Shown: positions 52,773 to 62,344 of the stretch, one piece after another
Layout: each line of letters begins with the position of its first letter
Position numbering within the stretch: position 1 is the stretch's first letter
Origin: JAIBJN01 sp963847985
GTDB lineage: Bacteria; Actinomycetota; Thermoleophilia; Gaiellales; Gaiellaceae
Assembly (NCBI GenBank): GCA_963847985.1
Contig: CAWKBS010000002.1
Span: 124,001 to 188,000, forward strand
Length of the DNA: 64,000 nt
Direction of reading: 5' to 3'
The notes under the pieces: generated by a model
Database searches by the model: none
What the model saw: the letters and a program-made list of their open reading frames with translations, nothing else
Told to the model about the DNA's origin: nothing
Translations under genes and position numbers: made by a program

Positions 52773-54054
52773 TGACTGCCGCCATGACGACCCGCAGCGC
52801 ACGCGGCGGCACGCTCGTGCTCGGCGGCGGCTTCGCCGGGAGCTACGTCGCGCGCCTCCTGGGCAAGGCGGGCGCGACGATCGTGAGCCGCGAGAACTTC
52901 ATGCTCTACACGCCGATGCTTCCCGAGGCGGCCTCGGGCACGCTCGAGCCGCGCCACGTCGTCGTCCCGCTGCGCGCGATGTGCCCGCACGCCGACCTCA
53001 TCCTCGGCGGGATGACGCAGCTCGACGAGGATGCGAGGACCGTCCGCGTCGTCGCCGAGGAGGCCGAGATCGACGTCGCCTACGAGAACCTCGTCGTCGC
53101 CCTCGGCGTCGATCTCGCGCACGCTCGCCGATCCCGGGCCTGGCCGAGTCACGGGATCGGCTTCAGGTCGCTCGCCGACGCGATCCACCTCCGCAACCAC
53201 GTCCTGCGCGAGCTGGAGGCGGCCGCGGCCAACCCGAGACACGCCGAGCGCCACCTGACGTTCGTCTTCATCGGCGCCGGCTACGCGGGCGTCGAGGCGC
53301 TCGCGGAGCTCTCCGACCTCGTCCGCGACGCGCTGCGCTACTACCCGGAGCTGAAGGGAGCGCCGCAGCGCTGGGTGCTGGTGGACGCGGCGGCCAGGAT
53401 CCTCCCGGAGATCCCGACGCGCCTGGGCGAGTACGCCGCGCGCGAGCTGGCCAAGCGCGGCGTCGACATCCGGGTCTCGACGACGCTCGAGTCGGTGGAC
53501 GCGGACGGTGCCGTGCTCTCCGACGGGACGCGCTTCGAGACCCACACGCTCGTCTGGACGGCCGGGGTCAACGCGAGCCCGCTCCTCGCCGAGTTCGGCC
53601 TGCCGCTGGACGAGCAGGGGCCGCGTCGTCGTGGGGCCGACGCTGAGGGTCGAGGGGCGCGAGAACGTCTGGTCGCTCGGCGACTGCGCCCGCGTGCCCA
53701 ACGAGGCGACCCCGGACCACCCCGACCCGCCGACCTGCCAGCACGCGCTCCGCCAGGCCCGGCGGCTGGCGAAGAACCTGAAGGGCGAGTCCGAAGCCCT
53801 ATCGCTACCGGATGCTCGGCCAGGTGGCGACGCTGGGCCGCTACAAGGGGATCGCCGACGTGCTCGGCCTGCGCTTCCGCGGCTTCCTCGGCTGGTTCAT
53901 CACGCGCACGTACCACCTGTTCCAGCTCCCGCTCGTCTCGCGCAAGCTCCGGGTGATCGTCGACTGGACGGTGGCGCTGCTCTTCCGCCGCGACATCGCC
54001 GAGCTCTCCATGCTCGGCCACCCGGCACCGCTCGCGGATCCGCACGAGAAGTAG
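52772..54054 (+). CDS. ndh: Type II NADH dehydrogenase (NDH-2), five single-base insertions
   Basis: Single-subunit FAD enzyme passing electrons from NADH to quinone without proton pumping. First Rossmann loop TLVLGGGFAGSYVARLL, second VFIGAGYAGVEALAEL, then VWTAGVNASPLL, NVWSLGDCARV and a C-terminal amphipathic region (FLGWFITRTYHLFQLP) for membrane attachment. Three extra bases between about 53108 and 53152 scramble a stretch that should read LGSISRTLPIPGLAEHGIG, yet restore the frame. Further insertions lie near 53621 and 53791. Removing five bases leaves 1278 (426 codons). ATG 52784 is an alternative start. Confidence 0.88.
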
Positions 54055-54080
54055 AGGGGCGCCCGTTTCCGGGCGCCCCT
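54055..54080. terminator. Hairpin between convergent NDH-2 and M36 genes
   Basis: An 11-bp perfect stem (54055-54065 with 54070-54080) and TTTC loop, beginning immediately after the NDH-2 stop. Neither side has a strong T-run. Its position serves both convergent genes. Confidence 0.55.
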
Positions 54081-54099
54081 CCGTCGGATTCGACCTCCC

Positions 54100-56882
54100 C
54101 TAGAGGAAGCGGAAGAACGCGCGGTGCTGCTTGCCGTCGTCCCGCGTCAGCACGAGCTCACGGCACGTCCCCGCCCATTCCCCGAGCGTCTTCCAGTTGT
54201 AGTGGAAGACACCCTGCGGGTTCACGGTCAGCTTCGAGTTCCCCGGGGTGACGGTGTCGACCGGGAACTCCCGCGGGGTGATGAACGCCGGGTCCTGGCT
54301 CGGAACCCGGAGCGTCCCGCAGTCCACCTTGCGCGAGAACGGCGAGCCGCTGTCCTTGAGGACGTCCAGCTGCTTGTAGCCGTCCGCGGTGAACTTGAGC
54401 GGCACGGCATCGCCGGCATCCACCTCGTTCAGCGAGCCGTACGGCTGCACCACCGGGCTCTGGAAGCCGCGCAGGCACTCCGGGGCCGTGTCGTACGCCT
54501 CGTTGTTGTCATCGCGGTTCGTCGTTCCCTGAACCGCGCTGAAGCCGAGCCCGCGGCGGGCGAACGACGCCCACAGCAGTGCACGTGTCCTCGCCGTCCG
54601 AGAGCTCGTCGCCGGCGGCGATGATGGCCCGGCTCGAGACGACCAGCCCGGGCCCGCAACCCTGCATCTTCAGCCCGTCCATCACGTACTGGATCGCACG
54701 GTTGTTCCCGCCCGTGTTCCAGTCTTCGTAGACCTGCGGGTTGAAGCCGTGCTTGTCGATCAGGTCCCACGTCATGTCCCAGAGGGTCGCGGCCCAGCCG
54801 TGGCCCAGGCCGTGCGGCAGGGCCAGCGAGGTTCCGTTCAGCCAGCCGTTCGTCTTGATGCTGTCGTACGTGAACGGCTGAGTCTCCATGGTGCGCGAGT
54901 AGGGCCTCGGGCGCAGCCCGTTGCCGGAACGGTCCTCCTGGAAGAGCACGTACGGCACGAGCCCGCGCGTGCCCGCCGGGTCGTCCAGCTCCGGGTTGAG
55001 GAGGAGCGCGATGGCGAGGTAGTCGCTCCAGCCTTCGCCCGCCTGCTCGTTGCCGCTCAGGCAGTTGACCGCGGGACCGCCGGTGAGGCGGTTGGAGACG
55101 CCGTGGCCGTACTCGTGGAAGATGATCCCGGTGTCGAAGTCGCCGTCCCGGATCCCGGGATGCGCCGGGTGCTTGCGGACAGTGCCCGCAGCGGGCAGCG
55201 CGGCCTTGATCGCCGCCCCGTTGGCCTGGGTGACGCTGACCGTCGGGATCGTCTCCGGAGCCGTTGACGAAGCTGCCGCCCAGGATTGGCGGGTTGGTGC
55301 TGGTCGTGTTGTCGGCCAGGATGACCGCGCTCGCGCCGGCGGCCTGAGCGTCTCTGCGTCTTCACCTGGAACGTGCACGTGCCCCGGTCGACCAGGGCGA
55401 TCGCGCCGGCCGGGAACCCAACGAGCGGCATTGCAGCCCTCGGTCGGAAGCGCTGTCCCGTCGTTGACGAGGACGATCTGTCCGCTGACGCCGGCGTTCG
55501 TCGCCGGAGGCCCGTATCGCGCCCAGCCGGCTCCGAAGTCCCCGGCTCCGGTGATCGACGACCTGGTTCTGGTTCCCGAGCTGGTTGCCGGGCCACAGGA
55601 ACATCTGCATCCGTGGCACGCCGGTGCCGGGCGTCGGCTCCGTCGGCGTGGAGAAGTTGGCGTTGTTGGTGCCGCTTCCGTCGGCCGCCTCGCAGCGGAC
55701 GTAGTCGCCGCCGAGGCCGCCGCGGCCGTAGTTGTTCGCCTGGAAGTTGCCGGCCGCCTCGTCGAGCCCGTAGCGGTAGAGGACGTCGTGGATCGTGTTG
55801 CAGCCGTAGAAGAGGTTGGTGGTCACAGCCTCGCGATACGCCTGCGAGTGCTGCGAGAAATCGACCGGGAAGTCGAAGTCCAGGCCCGGGCCACCGCTCG
55901 GGCTGCCGCCGAAGTCCTCTTGCTCGTTGTCGTCCTGGTCGAGGTACGCGTGGTTGTTGTTCCCGCGCGTGATCGTGAACTCGGCGCCCGGGACGCCGTT
56001 GGTGTCGTGCCACCCGAAGGGCGAGGCGAGCCCGTCGGCAGGGTTCTCGACGAGCTGGCGCGGCGCGTCGTTCGGGCTCTCGTCAGGGAGCCGGAAGACG
56101 CGATAGCTCGACCCGTCGAGCACGGGGTTGGGCGAGACCGGATAGATGGTCGCCGCCTGCGCCGTGAAGTTCGTGCGCGCGAGCGTCTGCGCGAGATCCC
56201 CGAGGCTGTCCTGGTTCGTCCAGTCCTCGGCTGCGAGCAACTCGCCGGTCTCGGCGTCCACGGTGGCGTTCCAGAGGTGGACGTCGGACGAGTCGTCGAT
56301 CGTGACCTGCCACGCGAGCCGAAGCCCGTCCGCGGTCGGCTGCCACCCCAGGCGGGCCGCGATGGGCCCTTCGGAGATGCCCCCGTTCGAGACCACCGTC
56401 TTCTGGGCCGCGCCGCCACTCTGGCTGAGAACGCGCAGGTTCGCCGGGTCGTCGAGGTCGAGACCCTCGGCCGCCGCCTCGACAGCCTGCGTCGGCCCGA
56501 GATCCTCGTCGCCCGAGGCGCCCGAGGTGAGGCCGTCGACGAGGCTCCCGGCGGCGAAGACGACCTTGCCGTCGCGGCCGACGTTGACCGTGACGTGGCC
56601 TCCGAAGACCTCGAGGCCCCGGAAGCGCTGGTTGAGGTTCACGTGCGTCACGCCGCTAGCCGAGCTCCGGTAGCTGCTCGTGACGGCGAGGTTGGCGACG
56701 TCGGCGCGCGTGACGCCGAGATCGGCCGCATTTGTCGTGACGTGGTCGAGCGCGATCGACAGCGCATCCACCCCCGGCTGGGACTCGCCGGCCCCGTCCG
56801 TCGCCGACATGGAGCCCGGCACGAGCACGAGCGCCATGAGGGCGGCGACGAGGACCGGAAGCAGTCCAGGCCTCCCAAGCAT
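54100..56882 (-). CDS. Secreted M36 (fungalysin) metalloprotease, five single-base insertions
   Basis: A secreted zinc endopeptidase. Signal peptide (LLPVLVAALMALVLVPGSMSA), FTP propeptide (VTHVNLNQRFRGLEVFGGHV), PepSY-like segment, then the catalytic domain: LFYGCNTIHDVLYRYGLDEAAGNFQ, HEYGHGVSNRLTGG (HExxH) and GEGWSDYLAI with the third ligand. A protease-associated (PA) insert carries VGFPAGAIALVDRGTC. The C-terminus has PLKF and GTCRELVLTRDDGKQHRAFFRF, a PxKF-type cell-surface domain. Frame breaks near 54578, 55259, 55352, 55432 and 55557 each fit one extra base; 2778 bases remain. ATG 56882 follows AAAGGGGGG. A paralogue lies directly upstream. Confidence 0.86.
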
Positions 56883-57023
56883 TAGGTACCCCCCTTTGTT
56901 GCCCCGCACGGCCAACGAGGCATCGCGATACTGACAGCAGGGGCAGTCTTCAGGCTCTGACCCGATTAAGCACGAGGGAGCTGAACGACGGCGTTGCCGC
57001 GGACTTCACCACACGACAAGAAA

Positions 57024-57050
57024 GGGAGCGCCCGTCTGCCGGGCGCTCCC
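57024..57050 (-). terminator. Rho-independent terminator of the upstream M36 gene
   Basis: An 11-bp perfect stem (57024-57034 with 57040-57050), five-base loop, followed on the minus strand by TTTCTTGT. It lies 12 bases after the stop at 57062, so the two M36 genes are probably separate transcripts. The rest of this 179-base gap shows only the GGGGGG ribosome binding site of the next gene. Confidence 0.8.
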
Positions 57051-57061
57051 CTGATGTCGTC

Positions 57062-59841
57062 CTAGGTGAACCTGAAGAAGGCGCGGTGCTGGACACCGTC
57101 GGCGCGCGTGATCACGAACTCACGGCACGTACCGACCCAGTCGGCCTCCGTCTGCCACCGGTAGCGGAACTGGCCACCGCCGAGGTGGGCCAGCTTGGTC
57201 TGGCCCTGCGCCTTCGTCGGTGAGCAGCCGCTCCCTCGGAGTGATGAAGTTCGGGTCCACACTGACGACCCGGAGCGTCGAGCAGTCGACCTTGCGGGAG
57301 GCCGGCGCGCCGCTCTTCGCGACGACCTCCTCGGCGGTCGTCGAAGTCGTCGGCCCTGAACTTCAGGACCACCACGCTTCCCGCCCTGTTCGAGTTCAGC
57401 GTGCCGTACGCCGCATCCGCGCCGGCGGTGAAGTCCTCCTGGCAGTCCGGATCCGTGTCGAACGCCTCGGTGTTGTCATTGCGGTCGTCCGCGGAGCCCT
57501 GGAGGGCACTGAAGCCGAGCCCGCGCCGGGAGAACGCCGCCCATGCAGTGCAGGTGTCCTCGCCGCCGAGCGCCTCGGTAGCCGCGATGATCGCGCGGCT
57601 GCCGACCACGATGCCCGGACCGCAGCCCTGCATCTTCATCCCGTCGATCACGTACTGGAACGCACGGTTGTTGCCGCCCGTGTTCCAGGCCTCGTAGATG
57701 TTCGGGTTGAAGCCGTGCTTGTCGATGAGATCCCAGTTGAGATCCCACAGCGTCGCGGCCCAGCCGTGGCCGAGGCCGTGCGGGAGGGCCAGGGACGTGC
57801 CGTTGAGCCACCCGTTCGACTTGATGCTGTCGTACGTGAACGGCTGGATGGACATGTCGCGCGTGTACGGCCTCGGCCTGATGCCGTTGCCGTGCCGGTC
57901 GGCCTGGAAGAGGGCGTAGGGGCCCATCCCCCGCGGCAGGTCCGGGTCGTCGAGCGCGAGGTCCATGTTCACGGTTATGGCGAGGTAGTCGCTCCAGCCC
58001 TCACCCATCTGCTCGTCGTTGCCGCCCAGGCAGTTCATGAGCTTGCCCGGGCCGCCCGTGAGGCGATTGGAGACCCCGTGGCCGTACTCGTGCATGATGA
58101 TCCCGGCCTCGAGGTCGCCGTCGCGCATCCCCGGGTGGGCCGGATTCTTCCTGACCGTCCCAGCGGCGGGCAGCGAGGCCTTGATCGTGGCTCCGTCGGT
58201 CTGCGTGACGCTGACGGTCGGGATCGTGGGCCCGGCCGCCACGAACGTTCCCGCGAGCACCGGGGCGTTGCCGGCGACGTTGTTGGCGAGAATGACAGCA
58301 ACTGCGCCTGCGGCCTGCGCTCGCTCCGTCTTTTGCTGGAACGGGCAGGTGCCGCGGTCGACGAGCGCGATCGCGCCCGCCGGGAAGCCGACGAGCGGCC
58401 CGCAGCCCTGGGTCGGCAGCGCGGACCCGTCGTTCACGAGCGCGATCGGTCCGGCGACGCCGGCGTTCATGGCCGGCGGGCCGAACCGCGCCCAGGCGGC
58501 GCCGTAGTTCGTGCCGCCGATGACGACCTGGTTCTGGGAGCCGAACTGGTTGCCCGGCCAGAGGAACATCTGCATCCGCGGCGATCCGCCCTGGGCCGGG
58601 GTCGAGAAGTTGGCGTTGTTCGTCCCCGAGCCGTCGGCAGCTTCTGCTCGCACGTAGTCGCCGTTCGAGAACGGGCCGGGGCCGTAGTTGATGGTCTGGA
58701 AGTTGTCGGCGGCCTCGTCGAACCCGTACCGCTTGAGGATGTCGTGGAACGTGTTGTTCCAGTAGAAGAGGTTCGTGGTCGCCGCGTCACGGTACGCCTG
58801 CGCGTGCTCGCGTCAGGTCGGCCGGGAAGAGGAAGTCGAGGCCCGCGCCTCCGGTCGGAGACGTTCCGAAGTCCTCGGCCTCGTCGTCGTCCTGATCCTG
58901 GTACGCGTGGACGTTGTTTCCCCGCGTGACCTGCCAGTCGGCGCCCGCGGCGCCGTTGTCGTCGTGCCAGCCGAACGGGGACGAGAACGAGTCCGCCGGG
59001 TTGGTGACGACCGAGAACGGCCCGTCGTTCGGGCTCTCCGTCGGGATCTCCAGGACGCGGTAGCTCGACCCGTCGTTCACGGGGCTCGTCGTGCCGGGCG
59101 GGCTGAGCATGGTCGTGGTCGACCCGCCGCCGCCCGAGCGCGAAAGCGTCTCCGAGAGGTCGCCGGCGTTGTCGTGGCTCGTCCAGTCGTCGACGCCGAG
59201 CAGTGCTCCGGTCGTCGGCGTCGACCGTGGCGTTCCAGAGGGACGCGCTGTCCGAGTCGTCGATCGAGAGCTGCCAAGCGAGGCGAAGGCCGTCCTTCGT
59301 GGAGGCCCAGCCCAGGCGCGCCGGGATCGGAATGTCCGAGATCCCGCCGTCCGAGACGACGGCCTCGTCGTCGCCGCCCTCGAGCACCCGGAGGTTGGCG
59401 GGCTCCGCCAGGTCGAGCGCTCCGGCGGCCGCGTCGACGGCCTGCACGGCGTCGAGCGTGGCGGTCGACGGGCCGGCCGCGCGCAGGTTGCGCACGAAGC
59501 TGCCGGCAGCGAAGACGACCCGGCCGCTCGAGGCGACGCTGACGGTCGACGCGCCTCCGAAGACCTCGAGGCCCTCGGAAGCGCTGGTTGAGGTTGACAT
59601 GGGTGACGCCCGAGTGCGCGCTCCTCAGCGTGCTCGTGGCGTAGAGATCGGACACGTCGGCGCTCGTGACGCCGAGGTCCGCAGCATTCGCGTTGACGTA
59701 GGCGAGCGCGGAATCGAGCGCGCCGGCCGCCGCCGCTTGGTCAGCGGCTCCTGAGTCGGACGCCGACAGCGAGCTCGGCACGAGCACGAGTGCTGTCGTT
59801 GCGATCGCAGCGCAAAGCGCCCAAAGAGACTTCCTGGTCAT
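57062..59841 (-). CDS. Secreted M36 (fungalysin) metalloprotease paralogue, five single-base insertions
   Basis: Same architecture as its neighbour at 54100: signal peptide (ALCAAIATTALVLVPSSLSAS), propeptide (VTHVNLNQRF, GLEVFGGAS), catalytic HEYGHGVSNRLTGG and MGEGWSDYLAI, PA-type insert (GFPAGAIALVDRGTCPF) and a C-terminal GTCREFVITRADGVQHRAFFRF. The two are closely similar through the catalytic half, so they arose by tandem duplication. Frame breaks near 57222, 57345, 58813, 59206 and 59578 are each cured by removing one base, leaving 2775 bases (925 codons). ATG 59841 is set by GCAGGAGGGGGAGA just upstream. Confidence 0.86.
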
Positions 59842-59932
59842 TCTCCCCCTCCTGCCCGCGGTGGGCATGGCTCGTTGACTGCCTGCCGGACGACGACGAG
59901 CTGCTCAGACGAGGTCTCCCCCCTTCCCGTAG

Positions 59933-59967
59933 GTCATCGCGGGCAGGGCAGCCTGCGCAATGACCTC
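59933..59967. repeat. Imperfect inverted repeat in the M36/HD-GYP intergenic region
   Basis: GGTCATCGCGGGCAGG and CCTGCGCAATGACC form an imperfect hairpin 90-125 bases upstream of the M36 start. This 290-base gap is the longest non-coding stretch in the window. It may be a leader structure or an operator; nothing else is recognisable in it except a weak GATAAG hexamer (60120-60125) before the HD-GYP gene. Confidence 0.35.
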
Positions 59968-60131
59968 CCCAACGGTCTAAACGGCATATCCCCCTCCTGC
60001 CCGGGGGTATCGCTTCTGGACGTAGCGATCCTCTCATCGAGTCAAGCGGGGTGTCAAACAGAAGAGTGACTTGCGGTCAAGCGCGGAAATCGGCCATCAA
60101 CCATGGCGACGGTCCCGCCGATAAGGCGTGA

Positions 60132-61541
60132 ATGAGATCGCTGCTGCGGGCACAAACCGCCTCGGGGCTGCTGGCCTGCGCCGTCGGCGTCGCCCTCCCA
60201 GCCGCGACGCTCATCCTCGTCGGGCGAAACGAGGCCCACCCGGGCGACCTCGTCCACTTCTACGGCGTCGGCTTCACCGCCGTCGCCGCCACTGCCGCGG
60301 CCCTCGCGCTCACGGTCGTGGGCGCCCGGCGCAGCGATGCGCGCACCGTTCTGGTCGGCACTGCGTTCTCGGTGATGGCCGCGCTGCTCGCGCTCCACGG
60401 ACTGTCGACGCCCGGAATGATCGTGGGCTGGAACGGCCTCATCGCCTTCACCGGCGGCGCCACCCTCGTCCTCGGCCCGGCGATCCTCGCCCTCGCCGCC
60501 CTCCCCTCCGTGAACCGGCCGCAGAGCGTGCGCCGGCTCATCGTCCTCCAGGTGATCCTCTTGCTGGCGGTCGGCCTCATCGGCACCGTCGGCATGCTCG
60601 CCCCCGACCTCGTCCCCGGGGTGCCCGAGGCAAGCAGCCCGCTGGCGCTCGCCCTCCTCGCCTTCGGCCTCGTCCTCTACTCGTTCCTTGCCGTGCGGGG
60701 GATCAACACGTTTCTGCTGACCCGTCGCCGAGCCGACCTGCTCGTCGTCATCGGCCTGTCCTTCCTGGGCACGGCGCTCGTCGGCGCACTCGTGCTCGAC
60801 TACATGCAGCTCGGCTGGTGGCTCGGTCACGCCTTCGAGCTCGTGGGCATCCTTCTGGTGGGGATCCCGGTCGCGCTCGACCTCCGGCGGGCACAGCCTT
60901 CCCGCTCCCTCACCGGCGGCCCTCGCGCGGGGGAGCTCGTCCAGGCCGAGCACGCCTTCCTCGGCGCCCGCGTCCGGGCCCTGACCATGCGCCTGGCCGA
61001 GAAAGACGAGTACACGGAGGGCCACACGCGCCGGGTCGCCCTGCGCGCGGTGCTCGTCGGGGAGGAGCTCGGGCTCGGCCCGAACCGCCTCCGCGTCCTC
61101 GCCACGGGCGGGCTGCTCCACGACATCGGAAAGCTCTCGATCCCGGACGAGATCCTGAAGAAGCCCGGCTCGCTGGACGACGAAGAGTTCGCCGTCATCA
61201 AGCGGCACCCCGAGTGGGGCCACAAGCTCCTCGGCGAGCTCGGCGGCTTCTCGGACTCCGTACGCCGTCTCGTGCTCGACCACCACGAGCGGCTCGACGG
61301 CAAGGGCTATCCGAACGGGCTCTCCGCGTCCGAGCTCGACATCGAGACGCGCATCCTCACCGTCTGCGACGTCTACGACGCGCTGCTCTCGGTGCGCGTC
61401 TACCGCGACGCCTGGACGCACGAGAAGGCGATGGGGCTCCTGAACGACGAGACCGGGGCGGCGTTCGACCCGGCCTGCGTCCGCGCGCTCGAGCGCGTCC
61501 TCGCCCGCGACGCCTCGCTCTCGCTGGGCATCGCCGTCTAA
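60132..61541 (+). CDS. Membrane HD-GYP protein, probable c-di-GMP phosphodiesterase
   Basis: A 469-residue protein. Residues ~10-250 contain about seven or eight hydrophobic helices forming an integral membrane sensor of unknown type. The cytoplasmic HD-GYP domain (about 280-460) shows EKDEYTEGHTRRVALRAVLVGEELG, LLHDIGKLSIPDEIL (H330, D331), HPEWGHKLL and the GYP motif HHERLDGKGYPNGL. Key residues are present, so hydrolysis of cyclic di-GMP is expected. The diguanylate cyclase at 20604 could supply its substrate, though they are 38 kb apart. The gene ends eleven bases before the GNAT gene. Confidence 0.9.
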   Translation: MRSLLRAQTASGLLACAVGVALPAATLILVGRNEAHPGDLVHFYGVGFTAVAATAAALALTVVGARRSDARTVLVGTAFSVMAALLALHGLSTPGMIVGWNGLIAFTGGATLVLGPAILALAALPSVNRPQSVRRLIVLQVILLLAVGLIGTVGMLAPDLVPGVPEASSPLALALLAFGLVLYSFLAVRGINTFLLTRRRADLLVVIGLSFLGTALVGALVLDYMQLGWWLGHAFELVGILLVGIPVALDLRRAQPSRSLTGGPRAGELVQAEHAFLGARVRALTMRLAEKDEYTEGHTRRVALRAVLVGEELGLGPNRLRVLATGGLLHDIGKLSIPDEILKKPGSLDDEEFAVIKRHPEWGHKLLGELGGFSDSVRRLVLDHHERLDGKGYPNGLSASELDIETRILTVCDVYDALLSVRVYRDAWTHEKAMGLLNDETGAAFDPACVRALERVLARDASLSLGIAV

Positions 61542-61551
61542 CCTCCCTCTC

Positions 61552-62341
61552 GTGCCGACAGAGCTCGACCGGGTCCTCGCCTTCGGCGAGGCGATCGCCG
61601 CGCGCTGCGCCGAGCGCATCGTCCCCTTCCGGTCCGGGCGTGCGTACTTCAACGCCAGCTTCCCCCGCGTCTGGTACCTGAACTACCTCCTCGTCGACCG
61701 CGGGAAGACCGTCGATCCCGGCGAGCTCGCGGCCGATGCCGAGCTCCTGCACACCGACGCCGGGCACAGCCACCGGCTGATCGAGATCCCCGACGACGAC
61801 GTCGGCTCGGAGGCCGCGCGCTTCTTCAGCCGGCTCCGCTGGAAGACCGACCCCATGGCCGTCATGGCGTACCGGGGGGACGGCGAGCGCACGGCGGACG
61901 TCTCGTCGGTCGCCGAGGTCGACCGTGAGCGCATCGTCCCCCTCCGGGAGGAGAGTCGCGCGGACCCAGGAGTGGGCGACCGACGACGAGGTCGTCCGCG
62001 AGGTGATCGGCGCAGGCGGGCTCTTCGCCCGGGAGAGCAACGCCCGCTGCTTCGCGGTGCTGGTCGACGGCCGGCCGGTCGCCGCGGCCCACCTCAACTC
62101 GGACGGCAGGATCGCCGAGGTCGACGACGTCGCCACGCTGCCCGCGTTTCGCGGTCAAGGCCACGCGAGCGCGGTGGTCCTGCGCGCCGTCGAGGAGGCG
62201 CTCGCGGCGGGCCACGAGCTCGTCTTCCTCATCGCCGAGGACGCGGACTGGCCGAAGGAGCTCTACGCGCGGCTCGGCTTCGAGACGATCGGGCGCACCT
62301 GGAGCTTCCTGCGCACGCCCGTCCTCGTCGCCCCGGACTGA
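61552..62341 (+). CDS. GNAT-family acetyltransferase, one inserted base
   Basis: After removing one extra base near 61963, 263 codons. The N-terminal ~130 residues (LDRVLAFGEAIAARCAERIVPF...YFNASFPRVWYLNYL) form a leading domain seen in actinobacterial GNAT proteins. The C-terminal half is the acetyltransferase fold: LVDGRPVAAAHLNSDGRIAEVDDVATLPAFRGQGHASAVV (acetyl-CoA loop RGQGHAS), FLIAEDADWPKELYARLGFETIG. Substrate unknown. GTG 61552; TAACCT seven bases upstream may be a promoter but includes the HD-GYP stop codon. Confidence 0.8.
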
Positions 62342-62344
62342 GGG

